This document shows positions 15,946-27,700 of a stretch of DNA of 64,000 nt, piece by piece. Location of the stretch: the NCBI GenBank assembly GCA_017307505.1, contig JAFKEE010000029.1, forward strand, positions 62,001-126,000, given 5' to 3'. Positions within the stretch are counted from its first letter, which is position 1; every line of letters begins with the position of its first letter. The stretch comes from Acidobacteriota bacterium (GTDB lineage Bacteria; Acidobacteriota; Terriglobia; Bryobacterales; Bryobacteraceae). The notes below the pieces were generated by a model. That model was not told where the DNA came from. It did not search any database and saw only the letters and a program-made list of their open reading frames with translations. Both the position numbers and the translations under genes were made by a program.

Positions 15946-18318
15946 CTAACTGATTCGTACTGTCTCACCCGGCTTGGTCGTGTACTCGGTCACCTTGCCC
16001 CCGGTGCTCACTTTGCAGGTGCCCCCCAGGGTCGACTTCAGAGTCGCCGACTCCAGCTTCCCACCGCTCCACGACATATCCACGACATAGCCGCCGCGCG
16101 CATGCAAACCCTTGACGCTGCCCTGCCCCCAGGCATCCGGCAGGGCCGGCAACAACCGGATCACCCCGTTGTGGCTTTGCAGCAGCATCTCCGCAATCCC
16201 GGCCGCCCCTCCAAAGTTGCCGTCGATCTGGAACGGCGGATGCGCGTCGAAAAGGTTCTCATAGCTGCCGCCGCCGGACGAGTAATTCGTTTTCGTGACG
16301 TTCGAACCCACTGGAGCCAGCAGCATCTTCAGCAGCTTGTGCGCCCGGTTCCCGTCGCCCAGCCGCGCCCACAGGTTGATCTTGTACGCCAGCGACCACC
16401 CTGTCGAGGCGTCCCCTCTGACATCCAACGATTTAGCCGCCGCCTTCGCCAGTTCGGGCGTCCCGTCCGGTGTGATCTCGGATCCTGGATACAGTCCCCA
16501 AAGATGCGAAACGTGGCGATGATGCGGCTCCGGCTCGGGATACTCTTCCAGCCATTCCATGATCCGGCCATCCGAACTGACCCGTGTCGGGGCCAGACGC
16601 GCCCGTTTCTCCTCGAGCTCCTTACGGAAGTCCGCATCGATGCCCAGGACCTTCGACGCCTCGATGCACGCTCCGAACAGGTAGCGAAGCAACTGCATGT
16701 CCACCGCCGGCCCCATGCACACGTGCGCCCGCTTTCCGTCCGGCAATTGGAACGCATTCTCCGGTGAATTGGCCGGAGCCGTCACCAGCCATTTGTGCGA
16801 GCGCTCCTCGATCAACATATCGGCGTAGAATCGCGCCGAACCCTGCATCACCGGATACAGCTTCTCGAGATAAGCCTTGTCCTGCGTGAACAGATAGTGA
16901 TCCCACAGATGCTGGCACAACCACGCCGACCCGCTCGTCGTCGCGCCCCACGACGCGCTCTCGCCGGGGGAGGTGAAGCCCCACGGATTCGTGACCACAT
17001 GCGCCACCCAGCCCCGCGCGTTGTAGTAGGCCTTGGCCGTTTTCGTGCCCGGTTCCACCAGCGATTCAATCAGCGCAAACAACGGGGCGTGCAGGTCGCT
17101 TAAGCCGCCCGATTCCGCCGGCCAGTAGTTCATCTGGACGTTCACGTCCAGGTGCCAGTCCGAGTTCCAGGGCGTCTCCAGCTCTTCTGCCCAGACTCCC
17201 TGGAGATTAGCGGGGAATCCGCCCGGCCGCGACGACGAGATCAGCAGATACCGGCCGTATTGAAAGTAGAGGGCCGCCAGCCCCGGATCGGCTGCGCCTT
17301 CAAAGACTTTAATCAGCCGCTTCGGTGTCGGCAGGTCATTGTTGCCGGGGCCCAGGTCCATCGCCACCCGCTGGAAATACTTTTTGTAATCCGCCTGATG
17401 CGCGCTGACCAGCCCGACATAGGTGCGCCGCGCCAGCTTCAGCATGTCCGCCCGCGTCGCCGCCACCGGATCCTTGACGTTCCGGCCCGCAAACCCCTGA
17501 TAGTCCGTCGCCGCCGTCACAAACAGGATCGCCGCGTCGGCGCCCTGCACCTTGATCGAGTCTCCGTCCACGGTCATCGAGCCGCCGCGCACCATTAGCC
17601 GCAGCCTGGCGGCGAACTTGACACCCTTCCCATCGGTGCCGTTGTCTAACTGCCCTGTCATCAACAGCGTGTCGCGGCCTTCAACCTTCACTGCCGCCCG
17701 CTCCGGCCGGTCCAAATTGGCTTCGAACGTCAAAGAACGCAGTTTCGACGCAGTCAGCCGCACGATGATTGCCTGGTCCGGAGCGCTGACAAAGGCATCG
17801 CGTGTGTACTTGATCCCGTCCTGTTCATACTCCACCAGCCCCATCGCCGTCTCGAGGTCCAGTTCCCGGCGGTAGTTCTTCACTTCTCCGCCCTGGGGAA
17901 ATTTCAACAGGAGATTGCCCAGGATCTGGTACCGCCCGAACGGCACAATCCCTCCCTTGGGATTGTGGGAGCCCGCTCCCTGGCAGATGAAGTTCTTGTT
18001 GACCAGGGCCTCGGCTTCGAAGTTCTTGCCGTCCAGCAGCAACTGGCGAATCTCGGGCAGTACGGCGGCGGCATTCGGCCGGTCGGCATCCTGCCGGCTG
18101 CCGGCCCAGACCGAACTCTCATTCAGGACAATGCGCTCTTCCGGAACCCCGCCGAAAACCATCGCCCCCAGCCGCCCGTTGCCGAGCGGCAAAGATTGCT
18201 GAAACTTCTGGCCCGGCTCATCGAACCAGATCCGCAATGGGCTCTTCTTCTTCACCGGCGGCACCGGAGCCGCCGCAGCCGCCACGGGCAGGCTCTGCAG
18301 GAACGTGCGTCTGCGCAT
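15946..18318 (-). CDS. Glycoside hydrolase family 95 (alpha-L-fucosidase/galactosidase type), exported
   Basis: A 790-residue exported enzyme with an RRTFLQ-type signal. The N-terminal GH95 beta-sandwich begins [27 protein letters not shown] and includes [10 protein letters not shown]. The central (alpha/alpha)6 catalytic barrel carries [36 protein letters not shown] and the acid region [12 protein letters not shown]. Late blocks are [13 protein letters not shown] and [26 protein letters not shown]95 enzymes invert alpha-1,2-fucosyl or alpha-galactosyl linkages. The Asn, Glu and Asp positions used by the family appear intact in the NYW, SPE and QIDGNFG segments. Likely role: extracellular or periplasmic trimming of plant hemicellulose or fucosylated glycans. 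The length is typical. Confidence 0.93.
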   Translation of the reverse strand: MRRRTFLQSLPVAAAAAPVPPVKKKSPLRIWFDEPGQKFQQSLPLGNGRLGAMVFGGVPEERIVLNESSVWAGSRQDADRPNAAAVLPEIRQLLLDGKNFEAEALVNKNFICQGAGSHNPKGGIVPFGRYQILGNLLLKFPQGGEVKNYRRELDLETAMGLVEYEQDGIKYTRDAFVSAPDQAIIVRLTASKLRSLTFEANLDRPERAAVKVEGRDTLLMTGQLDNGTDGKGVKFAARLRLMVRGGSMTVDGDSIKVQGADAAILFVTAATDYQGFAGRNVKDPVAATRADMLKLARRTYVGLVSAHQADYKKYFQRVAMDLGPGNNDLPTPKRLIKVFEGAADPGLAALYFQYGRYLLISSSRPGGFPANLQGVWAEELETPWNSDWHLDVNVQMNYWPAESGGLSDLHAPLFALIESLVEPGTKTAKAYYNARGWVAHVVTNPWGFTSPGESASWGATTSGSAWLCQHLWDHYLFTQDKAYLEKLYPVMQGSARFYADMLIEERSHKWLVTAPANSPENAFQLPDGKRAHVCMGPAVDMQLLRYLFGACIEASKVLGIDADFRKELEEKRARLAPTRVSSDGRIMEWLEEYPEPEPHHRHVSHLWGLYPGSEITPDGTPELAKAAAKSLDVRGDASTGWSLAYKINLWARLGDGNRAHKLLKMLLAPVGSNVTKTNYSSGGGSYENLFDAHPPFQIDGNFGGAAGIAEMLLQSHNGVIRLLPALPDAWGQGSVKGLHARGGYVVDMSWSGGKLESATLKSTLGGTCKVSTGGKVTEYTTKPGETVRIS

Positions 18319-18349
18319 CAGTCAATCTCCTCTTCCGGTTGCGGACTGT

Positions 18350-19075
18350 CTACTTGTAGAGACCCTTCAGATCGTTGAGGCGGACACGCCACGGGTCGGC
18401 GAAGGCGGTGAAGCCATTCCACATGCTGACCTTAGTGCCCTCCACGTTGAACCAGCGGACGGGTACTTCCAGCACGCGGAAGCCATGCTTCTTCGCGATA
18501 TACAGGATCTCGACATCGAACCCGAACCCTTCGCTCTGCTGGCGCGCCGCCACCACACGCGCGGCCTCGTGACTCAGCATTTTGAAGCCGCACTGTGTGT
18601 CCCGGTAGGGCAGGCCTGTCGCCAGCCTCATCAGCAGATTAAAGGTACGCCCGGCCAGTTCGCGGGCAAACGATTGGTGCCGCCCGACCAGCGAGCGGTC
18701 CAGAGCCCGCGACCCGATCGCGCCATCGGCCTTTTCCCGCAGCACCGCCGTGATCAGCTTGTCGAGTTCGGCAATAGGAGCGGATAGATCGGCGTCCGTG
18801 AACAGGATCCAGTCGCCTTTCGCCTCCTGCATGCCGTGCCGCACCGCATAGCCTTTGCCACGGTTGCCAGGATTCGATACCAGCCTCACGCGGCTGTCCC
18901 GCGACGCTGTCTCGCGTACGATTTGCGCTGTCCGGTCCTTCGATCCGTCGTCGACAACCAGCACTTCCACAAAGTCGAAACCCTTTGAATCTAAATAGGT
19001 TTTGACCGCCTCGAGGCTATCTGGGAGACGCTGTTCTTCGTTGTACGCCGGAATGATGATCGAAAGAGACCGCAA
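18350..19075 (-). CDS. GT2 family glycosyltransferase (dolichyl-phosphate glucosyl/mannosyl-transferase-like)
   Basis: A 241-residue GT-A fold enzyme. The N-terminal SIIIPAYNEEQRLPDSL and VLVVDDGSKDRTAQIV bind the nucleotide sugar; DADLSAP is the DxD metal site; LPYRDTQCGFKMLS and FDVEILYIAKKHGFRVLEVPVRW are typical of polyprenyl-phosphate sugar transferases related to DPG1/ALG5. There are no C-terminal membrane helices, so it probably acts at the membrane surface on undecaprenyl phosphate. The start is a TTG at 19075, because no ATG or GTG precedes the first beta strand; its -10 box overlaps that of lysS. It is encoded divergently from lysS across 38 bp. Confidence 0.85.
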   Translation of the reverse strand: MRSLSIIIPAYNEEQRLPDSLEAVKTYLDSKGFDFVEVLVVDDGSKDRTAQIVRETASRDSRVRLVSNPGNRGKGYAVRHGMQEAKGDWILFTDADLSAPIAELDKLITAVLREKADGAIGSRALDRSLVGRHQSFARELAGRTFNLLMRLATGLPYRDTQCGFKMLSHEAARVVAARQQSEGFGFDVEILYIAKKHGFRVLEVPVRWFNVEGTKVSMWNGFTAFADPWRVRLNDLKGLYK

Positions 19076-19082
19076 GCTCCCT

Positions 19083-19090
19083 ATTATAAT
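19083..19090. promoter_or_regulatory. Symmetric ATTATAAT serving as -10 for both GT2 and lysS
   Basis: The 8-bp palindrome ATTATAAT gives a perfect TATAAT on both strands (plus 19085-19090, minus 19088-19083). On the plus strand it precedes the lysS Shine-Dalgarno AGGAG (19103-19107) and TTG start (19114). On the minus strand it lies 7 bases from the GT2 TTG start. No second -10 candidate fits in the 38-bp gap. Confidence 0.6.
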
Positions 19091-19113
19091 GGGGTTTTCC
19101 CTAGGAGTTTGCT

Positions 19114-20618
<1,505 letters not shown>

Positions 20619-20622
<4 letters not shown>

Positions 20623-21842
20623 CCAGGGCCTTTGAACTTTTCGTCGCCTCCCGCTACCTGAGGGCCAAGCGCCGTCAGGCCGTGATCTCCCTGATTACCG
20701 TTATCTCGGTGATCGGGGTGGCGGCGGGCGTCATGGCTCTGGTTATCGCGCTGGCTATCAACAACGGTTTCCGCACTTCGCTCGAACGCAGCCTGCTGGG
20801 CGCCACGCCGCACGTCGTGCTGCTCGAAAAGGAACCCAGCTCGGGCATCGCCAACTGGCGCGAGTTGTGCACCAAACTGGCCAAGGTCCCCAATGTGCGG
20901 AGGGCCGCGCCGGCTCTCTACGGCAAGGTACTGGCCGCCGGGCCTCTACAGTCCGCCGAAGCGACGATCAAGGGCATGCCGCTGGATGGACAGGACTTCC
21001 GCGAGCACATTACAGCCGGCGAGGTGGGCGACCTGAGCAATGTCCGCGGCCTGCCTGGAGTCGTGCTGGGCACCCATCTGGCGCGCCGCATCGGGATGCG
21101 GGTCGGTGACGTCGTCCGGCTCATCAGCCCTCAAGGCGAATTGACGCCCTTCGGGTTGCGGTCCTCCCAAACGCGCTTTCGAGTCGCGGCCCTCTTCGAG
21201 TCGGGCTTCTACGACCTCGACAACCAGTTCGCCTTCACCACCCTGCCCGCCGCCCAGAAGCTCTTCTCCCTGGGTGATGTCGTCAACTCAATCGAGTTGA
21301 AGGTGAACGATCTGGAAGCAGCGCCGGAAACCGCCCGTCTCGCCGAAGAACAAGCCGGCAAAGAACTAGGCGCCACGAGTTGGATGGAGCAGAACCGCCA
21401 GATCCTCAATGCGTTAAAGATGGAACGCATCGTCTCCGTGGTGACCATTTCGCTCATCCAGTTGGTGGCGGCGCTGAACATTCTGACGGCGCTCTTCATG
21501 AGCGTGATGGAGAAACGCCGCGACATCGCGGTCCTGCTGTCCATGGGCGCCCGGCGCCGCCAGATCGCCCGCATCTTTATCGCGCAGGGACTCATGATTG
21601 CCGCCGCCGGCATTGTCCTGGGCCTGACGCTCGGCTACGGCCTTTCGTACCTGGCCGACCACTACCGGCTCTTTGCGCTGGACGAGGAGATCTACTCCCT
21701 GTCGTATGTGCCGTTTGAAGCGCGTCCCATCGACGCGCTCTGGATCTCAGCGACCGCGCTGGCCGTGACGCTCGCGGCCACTCTCTACCCCGCGCGTTCC
21801 GCAACGAAGATCACGCCGGTGGAGACGCTGCGCTATGAGTAG
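20619..21842 (+). CDS. LolC/LolE-type ABC transporter permease (lipoprotein release)
   Basis: A 407-residue inner-membrane permease of the MacB/LolCE fold: one N-terminal helix after FVASRYLRAKRRQAVISLITVISVIGVAAG, a large periplasmic domain (about residues 50-265), then three C-terminal helices with VMEKRRDIAVLLSMGARRRQIARIF and the terminal PARSATKITPVETLRYE. The N-terminal R-x-R-R-x-A-x-I-S pattern is characteristic of LolC/E, which extract lipoproteins from the inner membrane for LolA. The partner ATPase LolD is not next to it. The start is a GTG overlapping the lysS stop. The downstream gene is convergent. A single permease gene suggests a LolF/LolC homodimer or a partner encoded elsewhere. 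Confidence 0.85.
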
Positions 21843-21874
21843 CAAGGACTCCGGACCGGCCCTGTGGACTGCGG

Positions 21875-22906
21875 TCAGATCGCCATTCCCAGGCCCACCA
21901 GGTTTGCCGCCAGGATGATGATCAGCATGCCGATCCAGAGGATCACGATCGGGCGGCGCTTCACATGGGCCCATTCGCCTAACGCGAGGCCCACAAGACC
22001 GCCGAACAACACGTAGCCGCTCATGTGGAGCATCCAGTTCACGTAAGAAAGGTTTTGCGGAATGTTCGCCGCGCCCCAGGCGTAGAAGAAGAACTGGAGG
22101 TACCACATGGTGCCGCCGGTCGCCGCCATGATGCCGTTCTTCAGATTGGCCGCCAACGGCTGCGAGAGGTCCGCCTTGATCGACAACTCGCTCCGCATCG
22201 CCAGGCGTCCGAAGCAATAAGCAAAATTGATCAGCGCGCCGCCGCCCATGATGATCACATAGCTCGGCAGGGCCGCATAAAGCGGATCCACGCCCAACTG
22301 CAGGGCGGCCTGCTCAATTGGCTTCGATGCGTCAATCGCGAACGACATGCCGGAAGAGAAAAAGCCGCACATCAGCGCCAGCAGCAGGCCCTTCTTCAGA
22401 TCGAACTCGGCGGCCGTCACACCCAACTGCTCTTCCTTCTGGTGCCCTGCATAGGTCACCACCGCCACCCCCACCAGCGCCACCAGGATGCCGGCCAGTG
22501 TCACCAATCCGTTGTTCGACGTGAACAGAAACAGGAACTGCCCGTGCAGAAACGGTGGCAGCAGAGTACCGACAACCAGCGTCGTGCCGATGGCGATGCC
22601 GATGCCCAGCGACATCCCCAGGTAACGCATCGTCAGCCCGTAGTTCACATTGCCGACACCCCACATGCTGCCAAAAAGAAACGCCTTCCAAACGACGCTG
22701 GAGTCCAGAGCGGCATAGAACCCCCGAAAGTCAGGCAAGAGGAAAAAGCTCACCAGAATGGGGAGCAGAACCCAGGAGAAGATCCCGGCTACCGCCCAGG
22801 TGGTCTCCCAGGACCACTTCTTCACTTTTCCAATCGGAGCGTAAAACGAGGCGGCCGACGCGGCGCCCACCATGTGCCAGCCAATGGCGCTGATAATCGA
22901 ATTCAC
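21875..22906 (-). CDS. rhaT: L-rhamnose/proton symporter
   Basis: A 343-residue membrane protein with ten hydrophobic segments. It follows the RhaT sequence closely: [35 protein letters not shown], and [21 protein letters not shown] followed by [18 protein letters not shown]. The role is uptake of L-rhamnose, a component of pectin rhamnogalacturonan. The start is GTG at 22906, with GAGGAG 5 nt upstream (complement of 22912-22917). Rhamnose catabolic genes (rhaABD) are not in the window, but the uronate and glycosidase genes fit a pectin-using lifestyle. The upstream region to 23328 is non-coding and shared with the ANTAR gene. Confidence 0.9.
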   Translation of the reverse strand: MNSIISAIGWHMVGAASAASFYAPIGKVKKWSWETTWAVAGIFSWVLLPILVSFFLLPDFRGFYAALDSSVVWKAFLFGSMWGVGNVNYGLTMRYLGMSLGIGIAIGTTLVVGTLLPPFLHGQFLFLFTSNNGLVTLAGILVALVGVAVVTYAGHQKEEQLGVTAAEFDLKKGLLLALMCGFFSSGMSFAIDASKPIEQAALQLGVDPLYAALPSYVIIMGGGALINFAYCFGRLAMRSELSIKADLSQPLAANLKNGIMAATGGTMWYLQFFFYAWGAANIPQNLSYVNWMLHMSGYVLFGGLVGLALGEWAHVKRRPIVILWIGMLIIILAANLVGLGMAI

Positions 22907-23328
22907 TCAGACTCCTCTTCGACGTGGACCCAGCCGGCCGAGGCCCCGCACCGGAAACCCAATCTCGGCAGATCGCACCAGGATCGTGACAAGCCAAGCA
23001 ACTACATTACTTCATTGCGAAGCCCGTTCTGATTCCCCCAGCGACAAATCGCCCGTTCGTGGCTGAGGGCGTGGCTCGCGATGAGGGCAAATCGAACGGA
23101 CGAACCCAATTTGAATCAATCTAGACTTACTCTATCTAGATATGTATTTTTTAGTTGACATACTATGTCTACTAACGGTACTTTGGATCTAGACACAACG
23201 CCGATGACTCTCCCAACCCATCGCCGCCTGCAACTTCCGGTTGACCATACAGCCGGCTGTTGCTGTTGTTGAACCCGCCTCAGCTCAATTCCCAGCCCTT
23301 TCGCCGCAGTCGTCAGAGGAGCCTCTTT
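22907..23328. other. 422-bp non-coding region between rhaT and the ANTAR gene
   Basis: No gene was found on either strand. The first part is ordinary GC-rich sequence with one inverted pair, CCGTTCG (23053-23059) and CGAACGG (23093-23099). From about 23105 to 23195 it becomes strikingly AT-rich and holds the promoter and palindromes described separately. The rest (23191-23328) would be a leader of about 138 nt with a 12-bp palindrome, ACAGCCGGCTGT, at 23249-23260. Confidence 0.7.
23120..23193 (+). promoter_or_regulatory. Promoter and operator cluster of the ANTAR gene
   Basis: A consensus -35 TTGACA lies at 23155-23160, with TACTTT at 23179-23184 (18-bp spacer) as -10. A perfect 13-bp palindrome GACATAcTATGTC (23157-23169) overlaps the -35 element. 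TCTAGA occurs three times (23120-23125, 23135-23140, 23188-23193). The third copy covers the predicted transcription start, 53 bp (about five helical turns) from the second, which suggests binding sites on one face of the DNA. Confidence 0.55.
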
Positions 23329-23946
23329 ATGCCCGAACTCATTGCCCAAACTCTCTCTGTTTCTACCTTCGAACAGTCCATCCTGCATGAAATCAGCCAC
23401 ATAGCGACCACTGCCCCTGCCTTCACGTGGGCAGTGGAGAAAGTTCAAGCACTGCTCCAGCGCAAAGCCGGTCTGAAGTTGCTGTTGGTCGATCTGGAGG
23501 CGGCATCACCGCTCGCGAAACAGGAAGTGCAGCAGTTCCTGGCTGTCCCCAACCAAGCCAAGCTGCTATACACCTCGGCCCTGAGGGACAAAGGACAGGA
23601 GATCGGGCGGCTTGTGGCCGGCTTCGCCGACCCGCCGCTTTCGCCGGAAGCTGCCCAGCGTCTTGCGAGATTCCTGGGCGAGCAACTGGGCTCCCTGCTG
23701 GGGCGGGCGCGCCTGCGATCCCGCCGCAGCGGTCTGCGGCAGGAACTGGAACAACTTAAGGCGCGGCTAGACGGCCGCAAGACCCTCTCCCGGGCGGAAG
23801 GACTCCTTTCCAGCCGGCACGGGCTCACCTCCCAGCAGGCTCGGGCCTGGCTGGAATCGCAGAGCCGGGCGAGCGGCAAACCCGTCACCGTCCTGGCCGA
23901 ACAACTCGTCCTGCTGCACACCCGCGCGGTGCGGCTGAGCGCCTAA
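23329..23946 (+). CDS. ANTAR-domain RNA-binding regulator with a degenerate receiver-like N-terminus
   Basis: A 205-residue protein I assign to the ANTAR class of transcription antiterminators. Its C-terminal 60 residues fit the ANTAR three-helix pattern: LKARLDGRKTLSRAEGLLSS, RHGLTSQQARAWLESQSR, then PVTVLAEQLVLLH. ANTAR domains bind paired hexaloop hairpins in nascent RNA and prevent termination. The N-terminal part (about residues 1-95) is shaped like a pseudo-receiver (KLLLVDLEAASPLAKQEVQQFLAV, LLYTSALRD) but lacks the acidic pocket and phosphorylatable Asp pattern of true receivers. The start ATG has GAGGAG 7 nt upstream. The next gene begins 4 nt after its stop, so it probably shares a transcript with the PIG-L and TonB receptor genes. 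Confidence 0.7.
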   Translation: MPELIAQTLSVSTFEQSILHEISHIATTAPAFTWAVEKVQALLQRKAGLKLLLVDLEAASPLAKQEVQQFLAVPNQAKLLYTSALRDKGQEIGRLVAGFADPPLSPEAAQRLARFLGEQLGSLLGRARLRSRRSGLRQELEQLKARLDGRKTLSRAEGLLSSRHGLTSQQARAWLESQSRASGKPVTVLAEQLVLLHTRAVRLSA

Positions 23947-23950
23947 CCCG

Positions 23951-24772
23951 ATGCAACTCACGCGCAAAGAGTTTGTGATCAGCCTCGCCGCCGCCGCGGG
24001 CCTGCCGGCCAACGGACCTTTGAAGATTCTCCTGGTCTTCGCCCACCCCGATGACGAGTCCGTCGTGGCCGCCACGGTCTACCGCCTGACGCACGAACTC
24101 GGCGCCATCGCCGACCATGTTGTCATCACCAACGGAGAGGGCGGCTATCGCTACTCGAAACTGGCCGAATCCCTTTATGGGGCTTCTTTGACGGACGAAG
24201 CCACTGGCCGTGCCCGGCTGCCGGAAATCCGGCAAAGGGAAACCCGCAACGCCGGCCGGATCCTGGGCGTCCGCAGGCATTACTTTCTCCAGCAGCGGGA
24301 CGAGCGCTTCACCCTAGATTCCAGCGAAGCGCTGGATCGCCTTTGGGATACGGCGTTCATCCGGCACCGCCTGGTAGCGCTGCTGGAGGAGGAGCGCTAC
24401 GACGCGGTGCTGACGCTCTATCCCGAGCCCTCCACTCACGGTCATCACCAGGCAGCCGCATCGCTGGTGCTGGATGCCGTCGCGGCGCTTCCTGACGCCG
24501 CGCGGCCGGCGGTTCTCGGGGCCGTCACTGCCCCCAACGGCCCCGATCCCCGCGCCGATTTCGTCCTGAATCGCCATACGCCACTACCCCAGAACCGCGA
24601 GTTGGACTATTCCATCGTCGTGAACTGGGTTATCGCCGAGCACAAATCGCAAGGACTCCTGCAGCGCGACTGCAATCGCTTCGACAGTGAGGTTTTCCAC
24701 CTCCTGAACGGCGAACGCCGTGAGGCCGCTCAGCAGGTATTTCAACGACTCACTTCCGGAGATCACCAGTGA
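23951..24772 (+). CDS. PIG-L family deacetylase
   Basis: A 273-residue zinc-dependent deacetylase of the LmbE/MshB/BshB family. The metal site AHPDDE is at residues 31-36, and the later THGHH supplies further ligands. ITNGEGGYRYS and RQRETRNAGRILGV are typical. The N-terminus (TRKEFVISLAAAAG) looks like a weak twin-arginine-type or plain signal with only one Arg, so export is uncertain. Such enzymes deacetylate N-acetylglucosamine conjugates, for example in bacillithiol synthesis or glycan turnover. It sits 4 bp after the ANTAR gene, and its stop overlaps the GTG of the TonB receptor gene (GTGA), linking it to uptake of an N-acetylated compound. Confidence 0.85.
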   Translation: MQLTRKEFVISLAAAAGLPANGPLKILLVFAHPDDESVVAATVYRLTHELGAIADHVVITNGEGGYRYSKLAESLYGASLTDEATGRARLPEIRQRETRNAGRILGVRRHYFLQQRDERFTLDSSEALDRLWDTAFIRHRLVALLEEERYDAVLTLYPEPSTHGHHQAAASLVLDAVAALPDAARPAVLGAVTAPNGPDPRADFVLNRHTPLPQNRELDYSIVVNWVIAEHKSQGLLQRDCNRFDSEVFHLLNGERREAAQQVFQRLTSGDHQ

Positions 24773-27700
24773 ACCTTCGACTCCCTCTCGTTGCCGGAGC
24801 CCTGCTCACGGTACTATGCGCTCAAACCGGCACCAGTGTATTGACGGGAACGGCCACCGACGCCAGCGGCTCCGCCCTGCCAAATGTCGTCATCACCATC
24901 ACCAACAACGACTCCGGAGCCCGTTCCTCGAGCGTGACCAACGAATCCGGCACCTATCGCCTGGGTTCTTTGTCGCCCGGCAGCTACAAACTCGAGGCCG
25001 AACTTGCGGGCTTCGATCGCTTCGTGCGCAGTCCCATTCCGTTGAATGTCAGCCAGGTGCTGGCGGTGGACTTCTCGCTACAACTGGGCCAGACCTCAAA
25101 TACGGTCACGGTCCAGGAAGACCTGCCGCTGACCGAGACGCAAAGCTCCAGCACCGGCCAGTTGGTGAACCGGCGCATGGTGGCGGGATTGCCGATGCCT
25201 AACCGCGCGGCCACATCCCTGGTCGCGCTGGCTCCGGGCGTGGTCATGATCGATTCCGGCCAGGGCGCGGAGAACTACCCGGTGTTCGCGATTGCCGGCG
25301 GCCGCGCCCGGAATCAGAACTTCACCCTGGATGGTGGAAATGTGACGAATGCGGTTGGCTTGACGAGACCGCAACAGATGACTTCGCTCCCGATGGACGC
25401 CATGCAGGAATTCCGCGTGATCTCCAACAACTACTCCGCCGAGAACGGCCATTCCACCGGTGGGGTGATCACGCTGTCCACGCGTTCCGGCACGAATGAG
25501 TACCACGGCAGCGTCTTTGAATTCCTGCGGAACAACGTCCTGGACGCCCGGAACTTCTTTGCCGCCGAACGCCCACCGCTGCGGCTCAACCAGTATGGCG
25601 CCTCCCTGGGCGGGCCCATCCAGAAGGACAGGACGCACTTCTTCCTCACCTGGGAACAGACCCGCCAGGTGTCGTCCACCATCGCCCTCCAGACCGTGCC
25701 CACTCTCAGCCAGCGGGCGGGCGACTTCTCCGGCCTGCCGGCGATCTTTGACCCGGCCACGACCGTTGGACGCGTCCGCCAGCCGTTCCTGAACAATACG
25801 ATCCCCGCCAGCCGGTTTGATCCGGTGGCCCGCAATGTGCTCGGCTACTATCCGCTGCCCAATCGCGCCGGGTCCGCCAACGGAGCGAACAACTACGCCG
25901 CGAACGCCAACTCCTCATTGACCAGAAACATCGTGGTGGGCCGGTTGGATCACCAGTTGCGTCCCTCCGACCAGCTCTCGGCCCGCTATTACATCAATGA
26001 TTCCTACATTGCCAATACAGGCTCGTTCGCCAACCCGGTCGCGGCGCCCGACGCCAACTGGAACGACGCCCGCATCCAGAGCATCCTCGCCGGCCACACG
26101 CACATCTTCCGCCCGGACCTGGTGAACGAACTGAAAGTCTCTTATCTGCAACGCAAGTTCATCGACGACCGCTTTGGCGCGTTCGAGAATCTGGCGGCCA
26201 AGGTGGGATTGACGGGCGTCAGCGCCGCGGCCTTCCCCAACTTCAACCTGCCCGGGTATGCGCCGCTCTCCTCGAACTCGATGTCGCGCCACCAGTCGCC
26301 CATCCGCGACACTCAGTTTCTGGAGTCGCTGTCCTGGCTGCGCGGCAAGCACGCCTTCAAGTTCGGAGCCGAGTACCGCATGGGTTCGAACAACGAGACA
26401 CGCGACCGCACGTCCTCAGGCAGTTTTGGCATCACTCCGCTCATCACCGGCCTGCCGGGCGTGGCCAACACCGGCAGCTCCCTGGCGTCTCTCCTCCTGG
26501 GTGAGGTGAACTCGGTGAACATCCAGGCCTCCGATCCGATCCTGTCGAAAGCCTCCTACTGGTCCTGGTATGTGCAGGATGACTGGCGCGCCACTTCCAA
26601 CCTGACCATCAATTATGGGTTGCGATGGGAGTCCGAACTGCCGCGCTATGTGGAGAACAACGCGCAGAACTCGTTCGACGTCTCGGCCATGAACCCGGTG
26701 TCGGGCACACCGGGCGTCGTCACCTTCTCCGGAGTCGACGGCGTGCCGCGCCGGGCGTTCCGGACGGACCTGAACAACTGGGGTCCGCGGCTGGGCTTTG
26801 CCTGGAAAGCGGCGCATGGGTTTGTGGTGCGCGGCGGGGGCGGGGTCTTCTACGGACCCACTGTCAGCAACACCATCGGGGACACAGCGTCTACGGGCTT
26901 CTCCGATGCGATTTCTCTGGTGGTGCCGCAGGCTGATTTCCAGAGCGCGATTCAGCTGCGCAACGGAGTGCCCGTTTTGCCGCGGCAGCCTCTCAACGCC
27001 GGCTTCGGCGCCGTCGGCCCGGGCCAGAAACCGAACACGTCCGTGGGCTTCTTCGAGCGCGACCGGCCCACGCCGATCAGCTACCAGTACAACTTCAACA
27101 TCCAGCGCGAACTTGCCGGGGGCACGGTGCTGGAGACCGGCTATCTAGCCAACGTCTCCCATCACCTGACGGCGAACGATCTGACACTGAACCAGGTCCG
27201 GCCGGAACTGATGGGCGCCGGGGACGCGCAGGCCCGCCGGCCGTTCCCGCAGTTCAGCAACGTGTACTGGATCAATCCGGCCATCGGGAACTCGACCTAT
27301 CATGCCGGCTTCCTCCGCACGGAGAAGCGCTTCTCGCGAGGCATGTCGTTCCTGGCGCACTACACATTCTCGAAATTCATCGACGACGTGGCCTCGGGCA
27401 ATGAGTACGGCGATCCGCAGAGCTACATGGACGCCTACAACCGGCGCCTCGACAAAGGATTGAGCGGCTCGGACGTAACGCACCGCACCGTGGTCAGTGC
27501 GCTGTACGAAGTGCCGGTGTTACGCGGACTGTGGAACAAGGCGTTGGGCGGCTGGCAGGTGGGCACGTTCGTCACGCTGCAATCGGGCGCGCCGTACACG
27601 GTGGTGACCGCTGCCAACACGACCAATGCGTTTCCGGCCGGCGCAACGCGGCCCGACCTCATTGCCGAACCCACGGCGGGCACCCGGACGCTGTCGCGCT

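Noticed and set aside
23191-23328. ANTAR-target dual hexaloop hairpins in the ANTAR gene's own leader
   Set aside because: A CAAC-TTCCG-GTTG hairpin (loop of five) and a 12-bp palindrome are present, but neither has the A1/G4 hexaloop pair expected for ANTAR binding.
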